35,480 nt of DNA from Acidobacteriota bacterium (GTDB taxonomy: Bacteria > Acidobacteriota > Terriglobia > Terriglobales > Acidobacteriaceae). Under the pieces are notes generated by a model. The model was not told the DNA's origin. It worked only from the letters and a program-made list of their open reading frames with translations, and ran no database searches. Below are positions 8,598 to 15,636 of this stretch, piece after piece. The stretch lies in contig QHZY01000038.1 of NCBI GenBank assembly GCA_003224855.1, positions 1 through 35,480 of the forward strand. The letters run 5' to 3'. The translations under genes and the position numbers were made by a program. Position 1 is the first letter of the stretch, and each line of letters starts with the position of its first letter.

Positions 8598-9233
8598 TTA
8601 CTGCTGTGTGGCGCGGGCGCCCTCGCCCGCGTCAACTTTTGTTCGCGAGTAATACTTCCGCGCCTTCGTCCGGTTTCCGCAAATCTTCATATCACACCAG
8701 CGCCGGCTGTGGTTTTTGCTGCGATCCACGAACAGCCAGCGGCAAGTCTCCACCGAGCATTTCCGCACCAGCTTCACGTCCGGTGAGGTAAGCAAGCTTG
8801 ATGCCGACCTCACAATCGGCCACAACGGCGATTCAAGCTGCTCACCGTCTTGCCAGTCCAGCTGATAAACCCCATGGGTGCTGCGGAACCGTACTGCACG
8901 GTAGGACTGCGCAAGAAAATGGGCCACCAGGTCTAAATCGGATTTCGGGGGTTGCTGCTCGCCAACAATGCGGTCAAAGATGCGGTACAGGCTTTCGCGC
9001 AGCTCAATTACCCAGCTCAGGACGTTGGTTGCCCTTGCTGGATCTGCAAGCGCCACTTCGCACAGCCGCTGTCGTTTTTGGCGCGAGATTATACCCGCCT
9101 GCTCGGCCCACATTGCAAAACTTGCATAATCCGGTAGCAGCTCAAGCTTTTTTTCCGGCACCGGGCGGTTATCAAGCGTATTGACTAAATCCAGGCAACG
9201 CTCGCCCGCCAGGATGTTAAAAACAGTTCCCAT
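8598..9233 (-). CDS. CGNR zinc-finger / ABATE-domain regulator
   Basis: This is a 211-residue putative transcription regulator. The N-terminal ABATE domain (about 1-150) begins with the usual LAGERCLDLVNTLDNR. The C-terminal CGNR zinc finger has its cysteines at C159, C164, C180 and C185 and the signature CGNRTKARKYYSR, which is thought to contact DNA. The ABATE part is believed to sense a small ligand. It is transcribed away from an EamA exporter gene and the two share a promoter region with inverted repeats, so control of the exporter, and of itself, is likely. The last residues (DAGEGARATQQ) are encoded by a GC-rich palindrome, which suggests the reading frame's tail was added by that element. 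Confidence 0.88.
   Translation of the reverse strand: MGTVFNILAGERCLDLVNTLDNRPVPEKKLELLPDYASFAMWAEQAGIISRQKRQRLCEVALADPARATNVLSWVIELRESLYRIFDRIVGEQQPPKSDLDLVAHFLAQSYRAVRFRSTHGVYQLDWQDGEQLESPLWPIVRSASSLLTSPDVKLVRKCSVETCRWLFVDRSKNHSRRWCDMKICGNRTKARKYYSRTKVDAGEGARATQQ
8612..8631 (+). terminator. GC-rich hairpin after the secreted-protein gene, possible terminator or repeat
   Basis: CGCGGGCG (8612-8619) pairs with CGCCCGCG (8624-8631) over a CCCT loop. A short T run (TTTT at 8637-8640) follows on the plus strand, so it may end transcription from the gene stopping at 8591. It lies inside the last codons of the opposing CGNR gene. Similar 'GCGGGCGCCCTCGCCCGC' palindromes are, as I recall, scattered in acidobacterial genomes, so it may be a mobile palindrome first and a terminator second. 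Confidence 0.45.
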
Positions 9234-9251
9234 ATAACCAGTAAAATGTGT

Positions 9252-9280
9252 TTGACAGGTTACAACCCGTCCAGTAGATT
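9252..9280 (+). promoter_or_regulatory. predicted promoter for the EamA transporter
   Basis: A perfect -35 box TTGACA (9252-9257) is followed after exactly 17 bases by TAGATT (9275-9280), a 4-of-6 match to the -10 consensus. Initiation would fall near 9287, giving a leader of about 25 bases to the ATG at 9312. The -10 shares three bases with the -10 of the opposing promoter. Confidence 0.6.
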
Positions 9281-9286
9281 ATAACC
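9258..9286. promoter_or_regulatory. inverted repeat between divergent genes, candidate CGNR operator
   Basis: GGTTACAA (9258-9265) and TTATAACC (9279-9286) form an inverted repeat with 7 of 8 bases matching across 13 bases. It lies over the spacer of the exporter promoter and covers the -10 boxes of both promoters. A protein bound here could repress both genes. That the CGNR protein binds it is inference from position. Confidence 0.45.
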
Positions 9287-9306
9287 ATCAAATTGTCGGA
9301 TGACAA
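9278..9306 (-). promoter_or_regulatory. predicted promoter for the CGNR regulator
   Basis: On the minus strand TTGTCA (9301-9306, 5 of 6 matches to the -35 consensus) is followed after exactly 17 bases by a perfect TATAAT (9278-9283). Initiation near 9271 gives a leader of about 38 bases to the regulator's ATG (9231-9233). It overlaps the opposing promoter at the -10, so the two polymerases cannot bind together. Confidence 0.65.
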
Positions 9307-9311
9307 GTTAT

Positions 9312-10286
9312 ATGGCTACAATGACAAAGCCCGCAATGCCCCTCCTCCGGCGCGATTCTTCTCACCGCCTGTGGATCGTGCTTTCTTTTCTTTCGACCTA
9401 CCTGATCTGGGGATCGACTTATCTTGCGATTCGTTACGCGATTGAAACCATTCCGCCGCTGGTGACGGTGGCAATCAGGCACTCACTGGCGGGAGGTGTG
9501 TTGTTCATCTGGGCGTGGAAGCGCGGTTTCCGCCCTACCACACGAAATTGGGTGGCAGGTGCGATCGTCGGAGCGCTGTTTTTCTTCATTGGACATGGCA
9601 GCCTGCATTGGGCAGAGCAGTACGTGACATCAGGTCTGGCCGCGCTGCTGATCGCTACCGAGCCGATGTTCATCCTGCTGCTCGGATCGCTGACCGGCAA
9701 GGAGAAGATCAACTGGATGAACAGCTTGGGGCTGGTTGTTGGCCTGGCCGGAGTAGCTATCCTGAGCGCGGAAGGATTGAGCCTGCATGCTTCCAATTGG
9801 ATCGGTATGGGGGCGGTGCTGTTGGGATCTTTGGCTTGGTCGGCGGGTGTGATTGTTTCGCCCAAACTTCCTATGCCGCAGGATTCAATCGGCCGCGCAG
9901 CCGTTCCATTGCTTTGTGGCGCAGTGATGCTGCATGTGGCCGCGCTGTTAACCGGAGAGTATCACCAGGTGAAATGGCATGCCGTTTCTATGAAGTCGTG
10001 GTTAGGGCTCGGATACCTGGTGGTATTCGGCTCCATCGTGACCTTCACCGCATATTCCTGGCTGCTGGAGCATTGCTCGCCGACACTGGTCGCCACCCAT
10101 ACCTATGCCAATCCAGTGGTCGCGGTTCTGCTGGGGTGGTGGCTTGCTGGAGAGCCCGTAAGCATGAGACTGGCACTGTCCACGAGCGCGATTCTGGCTG
10201 CAATTCTCTTGATTCAGCGCGGGGAAAGAGTGAATCCAGAGGTGCGGCCATGCTCGGAGCCAGTGCGAGACAGTTCCGCTGCATGA
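9312..10286 (+). CDS. EamA-family (DMT) transporter, YedA-like
   Basis: This inner-membrane protein of the drug/metabolite transporter superfamily has two EamA repeats of five helices each. The helix pattern starts at LWIVLSFLSTYLIWGSTYLA, a typical first helix with the W-G-S-T-Y-L-A-I-R signature. Two starts are possible: ATG at 9300 (328 residues) and ATG at 9312 (324). I prefer 9312 because the codon at 9300 touches the -35 box of the opposing promoter, and because the sequence around 9312, gttatATGg, is the same as that around the divergent regulator's start. The substrate is unknown; relatives export amino acids, metabolites or drugs. Control by the neighbouring CGNR protein is likely. 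Confidence 0.88.
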   Translation: MATMTKPAMPLLRRDSSHRLWIVLSFLSTYLIWGSTYLAIRYAIETIPPLVTVAIRHSLAGGVLFIWAWKRGFRPTTRNWVAGAIVGALFFFIGHGSLHWAEQYVTSGLAALLIATEPMFILLLGSLTGKEKINWMNSLGLVVGLAGVAILSAEGLSLHASNWIGMGAVLLGSLAWSAGVIVSPKLPMPQDSIGRAAVPLLCGAVMLHVAALLTGEYHQVKWHAVSMKSWLGLGYLVVFGSIVTFTAYSWLLEHCSPTLVATHTYANPVVAVLLGWWLAGEPVSMRLALSTSAILAAILLIQRGERVNPEVRPCSEPVRDSSAA

Positions 10287-10297
10287 AACGCACAGAG

Positions 10298-10332
10298 CTT
10301 AACCACCATGGGCACGAAGGTGTGCGAAGGAA
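10298..10332. repeat. possible dispersed intergenic repeat
   Basis: The space between the convergent EamA and glmU genes holds 'cttaaccaccatgggcacga' followed by two near-copies of a ten-base unit ending in cgaagg. This resembles short repeats of the form TTAACCACnnnGGnCACnnAGG that I recall from acidobacterial and related genomes. A 4-bp GCAC/GTGC stem is too weak to call a terminator. The assignment rests on memory and one copy only. Confidence 0.3.
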
Positions 10333-10338
10333 GAACCC

Positions 10339-11778
10339 TCAGGCTTTGGCTTTGGTTGCGGCACGCTCGTCGCGCTTCTGTTTCGCCCAGCCTTGCTTGA
10401 TTGCCTGGCGGGCACGGCCGAGCGCGAGTGCGTCTGCGGGAACGTCCTGTGTCAGGCAAGAGGCTGCCGCGACGTAAGAACCTTTGCCAAGTCTGATGGG
10501 CGCCACCAGAGTGGTATCGCTGCCCACGAAAACTCCATCTTCGATCACGGTCTGGTATTTGGCCGTCCCGTCGTAGTTGCAGGTGATGGTTCCGGCGCCA
10601 ATGTTTACGCCTTCGCCGATGTCGGAGTCGCCGAGATATGTCAGATGGTTTGCTTTGGACCCCTTGCCAAGTTTCATTTTCTTGGTCTCGACGAAATTTC
10701 CAATGCGCGCGCCTTCTCCGATGTCACTCGCCGGACGCAAGTGGCAATAGGGCCCCAGAATCGCCTTCCGCGCGACCCGCGATGATTCAATCACACAGCC
10801 GGGGTGCAGGATCACTTCATTGCCAATCTCACTGTCGTGAACTACACAGTACGATTCGATGTGGCAATCGGAACCGACCCGGGTTTTCCCGCGCAACTGC
10901 ACATGCGGCTCGATGACGGTGTCCGCACCTATTTCGAGGTCGCTGTCAATCACGCAGGTTTCCGGATTAAAAATCGTCACTCCTGCCGCCATGAGCTGCC
11001 GGCATTTTGACATGCGCATTCTGTGGTCAATATCCACCAGTTCGGCGCGGGTGTTTCCTCCTAGAACTTCGAACGGGTTTTCGCACACGACCGCAACCAC
11101 TTTTTGCTTTGCGGTGCGCAAGATTGCAGCCATGTCGGTGAGATAGAACTCGCCATGCGGGTTATCTGTCCCGAGCTTCTGGAGGTATTTCTGAAGCGCC
11201 GCAATACTGAAGGCGTAAAAGCCAGAATTGATTTCTGTTATTTTATGCTGTTTTGCATTGGCTGACTTCTGTTCGACGATCGCCTGCACATCATCGCCTT
11301 TGCCCACGCGCATAACCCGCCCATAACCCGCGGGATCAGGCAGGATCGAGGTCAGTATGGTCATGGCCGCATTGTTGGCTGAATGGAAATCCCGTAGCTG
11401 TTCGATGGTTTGCCGGGTAATCAGCGGAGCGTCCCCGGAAAGCACCAGCACATGGCCATAACCGGAAAGCGATTCTCCCGCGACCATCAAGGCATGGCCG
11501 GTTCCACGTTGCGGCTGCTGCAGGACAAAATTGACGCCTGAGTCCTTTACTGCGTTGCGAACGCGTTCGGCTTCATGCCCAATCACGGCGAAGATATCGC
11601 TGGCAGGCACGACTTGCGTGGCGGCTGCGATCACGTGTGCCAGCAGCGGCTTGCCGCCGACTTCGTGGAGCACTTTGGGATGCCGGGATTTGAGGCGCGT
11701 GCCTTTACCAGCGGCCATGATGACGATCGCGATTCTGGAAGCGGTTTTCTTCTGGGCCTTCATTTTTTGAAGCTTCAT
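10339..11778 (-). CDS. glmU: bifunctional GlmU: GlcN-1-P acetyltransferase / UDP-GlcNAc pyrophosphorylase
   Basis: GlmU makes UDP-GlcNAc for peptidoglycan and lipopolysaccharide in two steps, acetylation of GlcN-1-P and uridylation. At 479 residues it has the normal length. The uridyltransferase signature MAAGKGTRLKSRHPKVLHE is near the N-terminus. From about residue 260 the hexapeptide repeats of the left-handed beta-helix run to the end, with the acetyltransferase region NHLTYLGDSDIGEGVNIGAG and the TCNYDG loop intact. Two starts are possible, ATG at 11778 or five codons later (MKAQKK). A TATAGT sequence (11788-11793 on the minus strand) lies so close to the first ATG that the second may be used. 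It is divergent from mqnE. Confidence 0.95.
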   Translation of the reverse strand: MKLQKMKAQKKTASRIAIVIMAAGKGTRLKSRHPKVLHEVGGKPLLAHVIAAATQVVPASDIFAVIGHEAERVRNAVKDSGVNFVLQQPQRGTGHALMVAGESLSGYGHVLVLSGDAPLITRQTIEQLRDFHSANNAAMTILTSILPDPAGYGRVMRVGKGDDVQAIVEQKSANAKQHKITEINSGFYAFSIAALQKYLQKLGTDNPHGEFYLTDMAAILRTAKQKVVAVVCENPFEVLGGNTRAELVDIDHRMRMSKCRQLMAAGVTIFNPETCVIDSDLEIGADTVIEPHVQLRGKTRVGSDCHIESYCVVHDSEIGNEVILHPGCVIESSRVARKAILGPYCHLRPASDIGEGARIGNFVETKKMKLGKGSKANHLTYLGDSDIGEGVNIGAGTITCNYDGTAKYQTVIEDGVFVGSDTTLVAPIRLGKGSYVAAASCLTQDVPADALALGRARQAIKQGWAKQKRDERAATKAKA

Positions 11779-11875
11779 CGCAAAATCACTATACCGCGAG
11801 AGAATTCGCGGAGGTTAACCAGCTATGCTCCGCTACGCACAACGGGAGCACGCGACGCAGCTGCAACCGTAGGTT

Positions 11876-13018
11876 ATGATTGAAGTGATGGCGGCGCAGC
11901 ACCCATTTCAAACCGACGATGCCAGGCTGTTCGCGGTCCGCGGTAGAGTCATGGCAGGCGAGCGTCTCAACCAGCAAGACGGTCTCACGCTCTACGGAAC
12001 TGGCGACATTCTCGCCGTGGGCTGGCTGGCAAACCAGGTGCGTGAGCGTTTGCACGGAGACCGTGCTTACTTCAACGTGAATCGCCACTTGAATCCAACG
12101 AACGTTTGCGTGGCGGCGTGCCGGCTGTGCGCATTCGGCCGCAAAAAAGATTCGCCGGGCGCCTACACCATGGCGCTCGAAGAGGCATTTCAGACCGCGG
12201 CTTCCGGCTACACCGAAGCGGTCACGGAGTTTCACATTGTTGGCGGGTTGCATCCCGATCTGCCGTTTCAATATTTCCTCGATCTCATCTCCGGGCTCAA
12301 AAGGCGATTTCCGCAGGTGCATCTCAAGGCCTTTACCATGGTGGAAGTCGCCTATCTGGCTAAGCGCGCCAAGCTTTCGGTCAGAGAAACACTGCAGCAA
12401 CTGAAAGCTGCGGGAGTGGATTCGCTTCCCGGGGGCGGCGCTGAAATTTTTGCTGACCGGGTGCGCCACATCATCTGCGACCACAAGATTGACGGTGATC
12501 AGTGGCTCGAGACCGCCCGCCTTGCGCACCAGATCGGCCTGAAATCTAACGCCACCATGCTGTACGGGCATGTGGAAAATGACGAAGACCGGGTCGATCA
12601 CCTGCTCAAGCTAAGAGCGTTGCAAGACGAAACCGGCGGGTTTCAGACCTTCATTCCACTGGCGTTCCATCCTGAAAACACGGCGCTTCAACATCTGCCA
12701 AAGACCACCGGCATGCTCGATATCAAGCAGATCGCGGTGAGCCGTTTGATGCTCGACAATTTCCCTCACATTAAGGCTTACTGGCAGATGATGACTGCCA
12801 AAATCGCGCAGATCGCACTCCGTTTCGGAGCCGACGACATCGACGGCACGGTGATCGAAGAAAAAATTTATCATGACGCCGGAGCAACTACTCCTCAAGG
12901 CATGCGCCGACAGGATCTCGAGCGCCTGATCCGCGAAGCAGGACGCGAGCCCTTCGAACGCGATACGCTGTATCGCCCAGTCACCCGGACCGAGACGTCT
13001 GTTACTGTCGCAGTCTAG
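11876..13018 (+). CDS. mqnE: aminodeoxyfutalosine synthase MqnE (radical SAM)
   Basis: MqnE joins SAM to 3-[(1-carboxyvinyl)oxy]benzoate to give aminodeoxyfutalosine, an early step of the futalosine route to menaquinone. The [4Fe-4S]-binding CxxxCxxC is at C78, C82 and C85 in NVCVAACRLCAFGR; the spacing and the following FGR are typical of MqnE/MqnC. Also typical are HIVGGLHPDLPFQYF and GGGAEIF. The 380-residue length is normal. A second ATG four codons in (11888) is an alternative start. No other mqn gene is recognised nearby except possibly the next one, 22 bases downstream. It implies that the organism respires with menaquinone. Confidence 0.95.
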   Translation: MIEVMAAQHPFQTDDARLFAVRGRVMAGERLNQQDGLTLYGTGDILAVGWLANQVRERLHGDRAYFNVNRHLNPTNVCVAACRLCAFGRKKDSPGAYTMALEEAFQTAASGYTEAVTEFHIVGGLHPDLPFQYFLDLISGLKRRFPQVHLKAFTMVEVAYLAKRAKLSVRETLQQLKAAGVDSLPGGGAEIFADRVRHIICDHKIDGDQWLETARLAHQIGLKSNATMLYGHVENDEDRVDHLLKLRALQDETGGFQTFIPLAFHPENTALQHLPKTTGMLDIKQIAVSRLMLDNFPHIKAYWQMMTAKIAQIALRFGADDIDGTVIEEKIYHDAGATTPQGMRRQDLERLIREAGREPFERDTLYRPVTRTETSVTVAV

Positions 13019-13040
13019 AATTGCAACCCAGGCAAACCAA

Positions 13041-14444
13041 ATGAAAATACGGCTGAGGAGTCTCGTACTCTTTCTCTTGCTGCCCGTTCCACTGTGCGCA
13101 CAAAAGCAACCTGCAGACCTCATCATTGCTGGTGGAACGGTCGTGAGCATGGATGCAAAGCGGTCGATCCAGGATGATGCTGCCATCGCGATCAAAGGCG
13201 ACACGATCGTCGCCATAGGGAGGCGCGAGCAGATCGCCGCACATTACCAGTCAGCGCAAACTCTGGATGCGACCGGTAAATTGATTCTTCCGGGTTTCAT
13301 TAACGGCCACACGCACGTTCCTATGACCCTGTTTCGCGGCCTGCATGACGACGTGACTCTGAATGATTGGCTTTACAAGTACATCTTTCCCGCCGAAGCC
13401 AAAAACGTAAATGAAGACTTCGTGCGCTGGGGTACGCGCCTGGCGGCTGCCGAACAGATTCGCTCCGGGGTTACAACCTTCGCTGACATGTATTACTTCG
13501 AAGATGCGGTGGCGGAGGAAACCAAGGCGGCGGGAATGCGCGGCGTGCTGGGTGAAACCTGGATCGATTTTCCCGCCCCTGACAACAAGAGCGAAGCCGA
13601 AATGCTGGCCTACACCGAGAAATTTCTGAGGAAGTGGCAAGGCGATCCGCTTATCCACGCTGCACCCGCGCCGCACTCGATTTACACCTGCTCCCAAAAG
13701 ACGTTGCAGGATTCAGCAGCCCTCGCGCGCAAATATAAGGCTCCGATCCTGATCCACGTGGCAGAAATGAAAAAAGAGTGGGACGATAGCCGGACGAAGA
13801 ACGGCATGTCGCCTGTGCAGTATCTGGATAAGCTCGGGGTCCTCGGTCCGGAGGTAGTGGCCGCGCACTGCATTTTTGTGGATGAAGCCGATCGCAAGAC
13901 ACTCGCCGCCAGGGGAGTGGGCTGTGTTCACAATCCATCCAGCAACATGATGATCGCCAGCGGAGTTTCTCCGGTTCCTGAAATGCTGGCGGCAGGTGTC
14001 GCGGTTGGACTTGGCACGGATGGGCCGGCCGGCAGCAACAATGATCTTGATGTGATGGAGGAGATCGACCTGGCAGCCAAACTGGCCAAAGTTACTAAGA
14101 ACAACCCTTTGGCCCTGAATGCCCGGGCTGTGGTGGAGATGGCAACCGTGCAGGGCGCCAGAGCGCTGCACCTCGAAAGTGAAATCGGCTCACTTGAAGC
14201 AGGGAAGAAGGCAGATATCGTAGTCATCGATTTGAATGCGCCCAATGCGGTGCCTGTTTATGACATCTATTCGCAAATCGCTTATTCGTTGAAAGCCAGC
14301 GACGTGAACACGGTGGTGATTGGCGGGCGGGTGGTGATGCGTGAGCGTAAGCTGCTGACGGTGGATGAGCAGGCGGCGGTCGCAAAGGCCCGCGAGTATG
14401 GCAAGTCAGTTGCCGCTTCGCTGGGGATGGACTTGAAACACTGA
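13041..14444 (+). CDS. exported amidohydrolase, MTA/SAH/aminodeoxyfutalosine-deaminase-like
   Basis: This 467-residue zinc-dependent deaminase of the amidohydrolase superfamily (the COG0402 group, with MtaD-type adenosine-derivative deaminases) has all metal-site residues: H90 and H92 (GHTH), H239 (HVAEM, with E242), H276 and D327 (GTDGPAGSNND). The group removes ammonia from adenine rings of S-adenosylhomocysteine, methylthioadenosine or, in some members, aminodeoxyfutalosine. Lying 22 bases after mqnE, it is an obvious candidate for the last. Against this, residues 1-20 look like a good Sec signal peptide (RLRSLVLFLLLPVPLCAQ), which would place it outside the cytoplasm, away from MqnE's product. 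Start choice is clear, since the domain begins right after the signal. Confidence 0.85.
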   Translation: MKIRLRSLVLFLLLPVPLCAQKQPADLIIAGGTVVSMDAKRSIQDDAAIAIKGDTIVAIGRREQIAAHYQSAQTLDATGKLILPGFINGHTHVPMTLFRGLHDDVTLNDWLYKYIFPAEAKNVNEDFVRWGTRLAAAEQIRSGVTTFADMYYFEDAVAEETKAAGMRGVLGETWIDFPAPDNKSEAEMLAYTEKFLRKWQGDPLIHAAPAPHSIYTCSQKTLQDSAALARKYKAPILIHVAEMKKEWDDSRTKNGMSPVQYLDKLGVLGPEVVAAHCIFVDEADRKTLAARGVGCVHNPSSNMMIASGVSPVPEMLAAGVAVGLGTDGPAGSNNDLDVMEEIDLAAKLAKVTKNNPLALNARAVVEMATVQGARALHLESEIGSLEAGKKADIVVIDLNAPNAVPVYDIYSQIAYSLKASDVNTVVIGGRVVMRERKLLTVDEQAAVAKAREYGKSVAASLGMDLKH

Positions 14445-14688
14445 TCGTATGCGGAGCTGGATCAAGCTTGCGCTTCCGATCATTTTTTCGTTCATGTAGA
14501 GGTTTGGAGGGAACGTACTCGTTCGGCTCCGATTTCTTCAGGCCTAATGCGTGTGCACCTGGAATCGCACGGTCAGAATCCTTTTCTAAATTGGGCAAAC
14601 AACTTCGAAACTGCACTTACTCCAGTCGGAAAAGGCGAATTTCTGGACCGGCAATTTTGGGCAAGGGTAAGCCGCTATTCGAAATTTG

Positions 14689-15636
14689 ATGGTTCCGAAA
14701 CGGATATGGCTGCAGCGGCGCCTGCAGGTGTTCCGTCCTGAGTTGGTGCATCTGAAGGGAATTGTCGAAGAGAACTCGCCGCGCGAGGGTTTCGTGGTCT
14801 CGCTCAACCTGCGTTTGCCTTCCGGGCAAATGGCTGCGCAGAGTTCTGCGCCCAACGCCCCGGCCGCCATAAAAAGCGCGCTCAATGATCTGTTACAACA
14901 GGTGACGCGGCACAAAGACGCGCTTCGCAGTTCCCATAAGTGGCGTCGCGCCCGCGCTAATCGGGTAGAGCCGCAGGTTCCATTTGAAGAGACGTTAGCG
15001 GCCGTGCATCCGCCTGCAGTTTCGGCCGATGATGTTCGCTCGTACGTCAACATAAATCTTGGACGGCTGGAAAAGTTTATCGAGCGTGAGCTGTATTTTC
15101 GCGAGTCATCCGGCGAAACGTTGGCCAACTCCATCAGCCGCGACGAAGTGCTGGATGAAGTGATTGCACGCGCCCTGGATGAGAACAACGGAGCGAAACC
15201 GGACCGGCTTGCACTGGAGCCCTGGCTTTATCGGCTCGCGCTTTCCGCGATGACTGAGCTGGCGAGGCGCGCTCAGGAAGACCCAGGTTCCGTACACCTC
15301 GAGGATTACGCCGGTAGCCGCAACGTGGTGGCCAGTGATGAGCCGGCGTTGCAGTTTCATCAGCCTGATGAAACCTTTACGGGTGAGAATGTTATTGCAG
15401 ATACCCGCCTGGCGACCCCCGAGCAGATCGCCTACTCCGACGAGATGGTTACGCTGGTGCAAGCCGCGCTGCGAGGCGCACAGCCAAGGGAGCGGGAGGC
15501 TTTCATCCTGTTCAGCCTGGAAGGATTTTCAGTCGATGGTCACCAAGCGAGACATCCGCGAACTGGCGCAATTCGAATGCGAGGGCAACGATTGTGCCCT
15601 GACTTTTTATTTTCAGCCGCAGACACCGCGCAATAA
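14689..15636 (+). pseudogene. HPF/RaiA-like domain fused to sigma-70-like region 2, truncated in region 4
   Basis: The first 90 residues contain the core of a ribosome hibernation factor fold: RPELVHLKG, then SLNLRLPSGQMAA, then AIKSALNDLLQQVTRHKDALR. The usual first strand and most of the first helix are missing from the ATG at 14689 and are not convincingly visible in any frame of the 244 bases upstream, which otherwise hold nothing I recognise. Residues 112-195 resemble sigma-70 region 2 (DEVLDEVIARAL, then LEPWLYRLAL), and PREREAFILFSLEGFSVD (266-283) is the start of region 4. At 15537 the similarity stops where the HTH should follow; the frame runs on as unrelated sequence to 15636, overlapping the next gene by 101 bases. 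The DNA-binding helix is therefore lost, either by deletion or by assembly error. Confidence 0.65.

Noticed and set aside
9515-10477. Plus-strand 320-codon frame overlapping the EamA gene
   Set aside because: Different frame of a clear ten-helix transporter; its translation is Arg- and Cys-rich and lacks membrane helices.
11789-12601. Minus-strand 270-codon open frame opposite mqnE
   Set aside because: mqnE carries its Fe-S cysteines and family motifs on the other strand; the antisense translation has no domain signature.
14445-14688. Possible small gene or RNA between the amidohydrolase and HPF-sigma genes
   Set aside because: Short frames here have no motif or good ribosome site, and no stable RNA fold stood out; part of it may be the lost N-terminus of the HPF domain.
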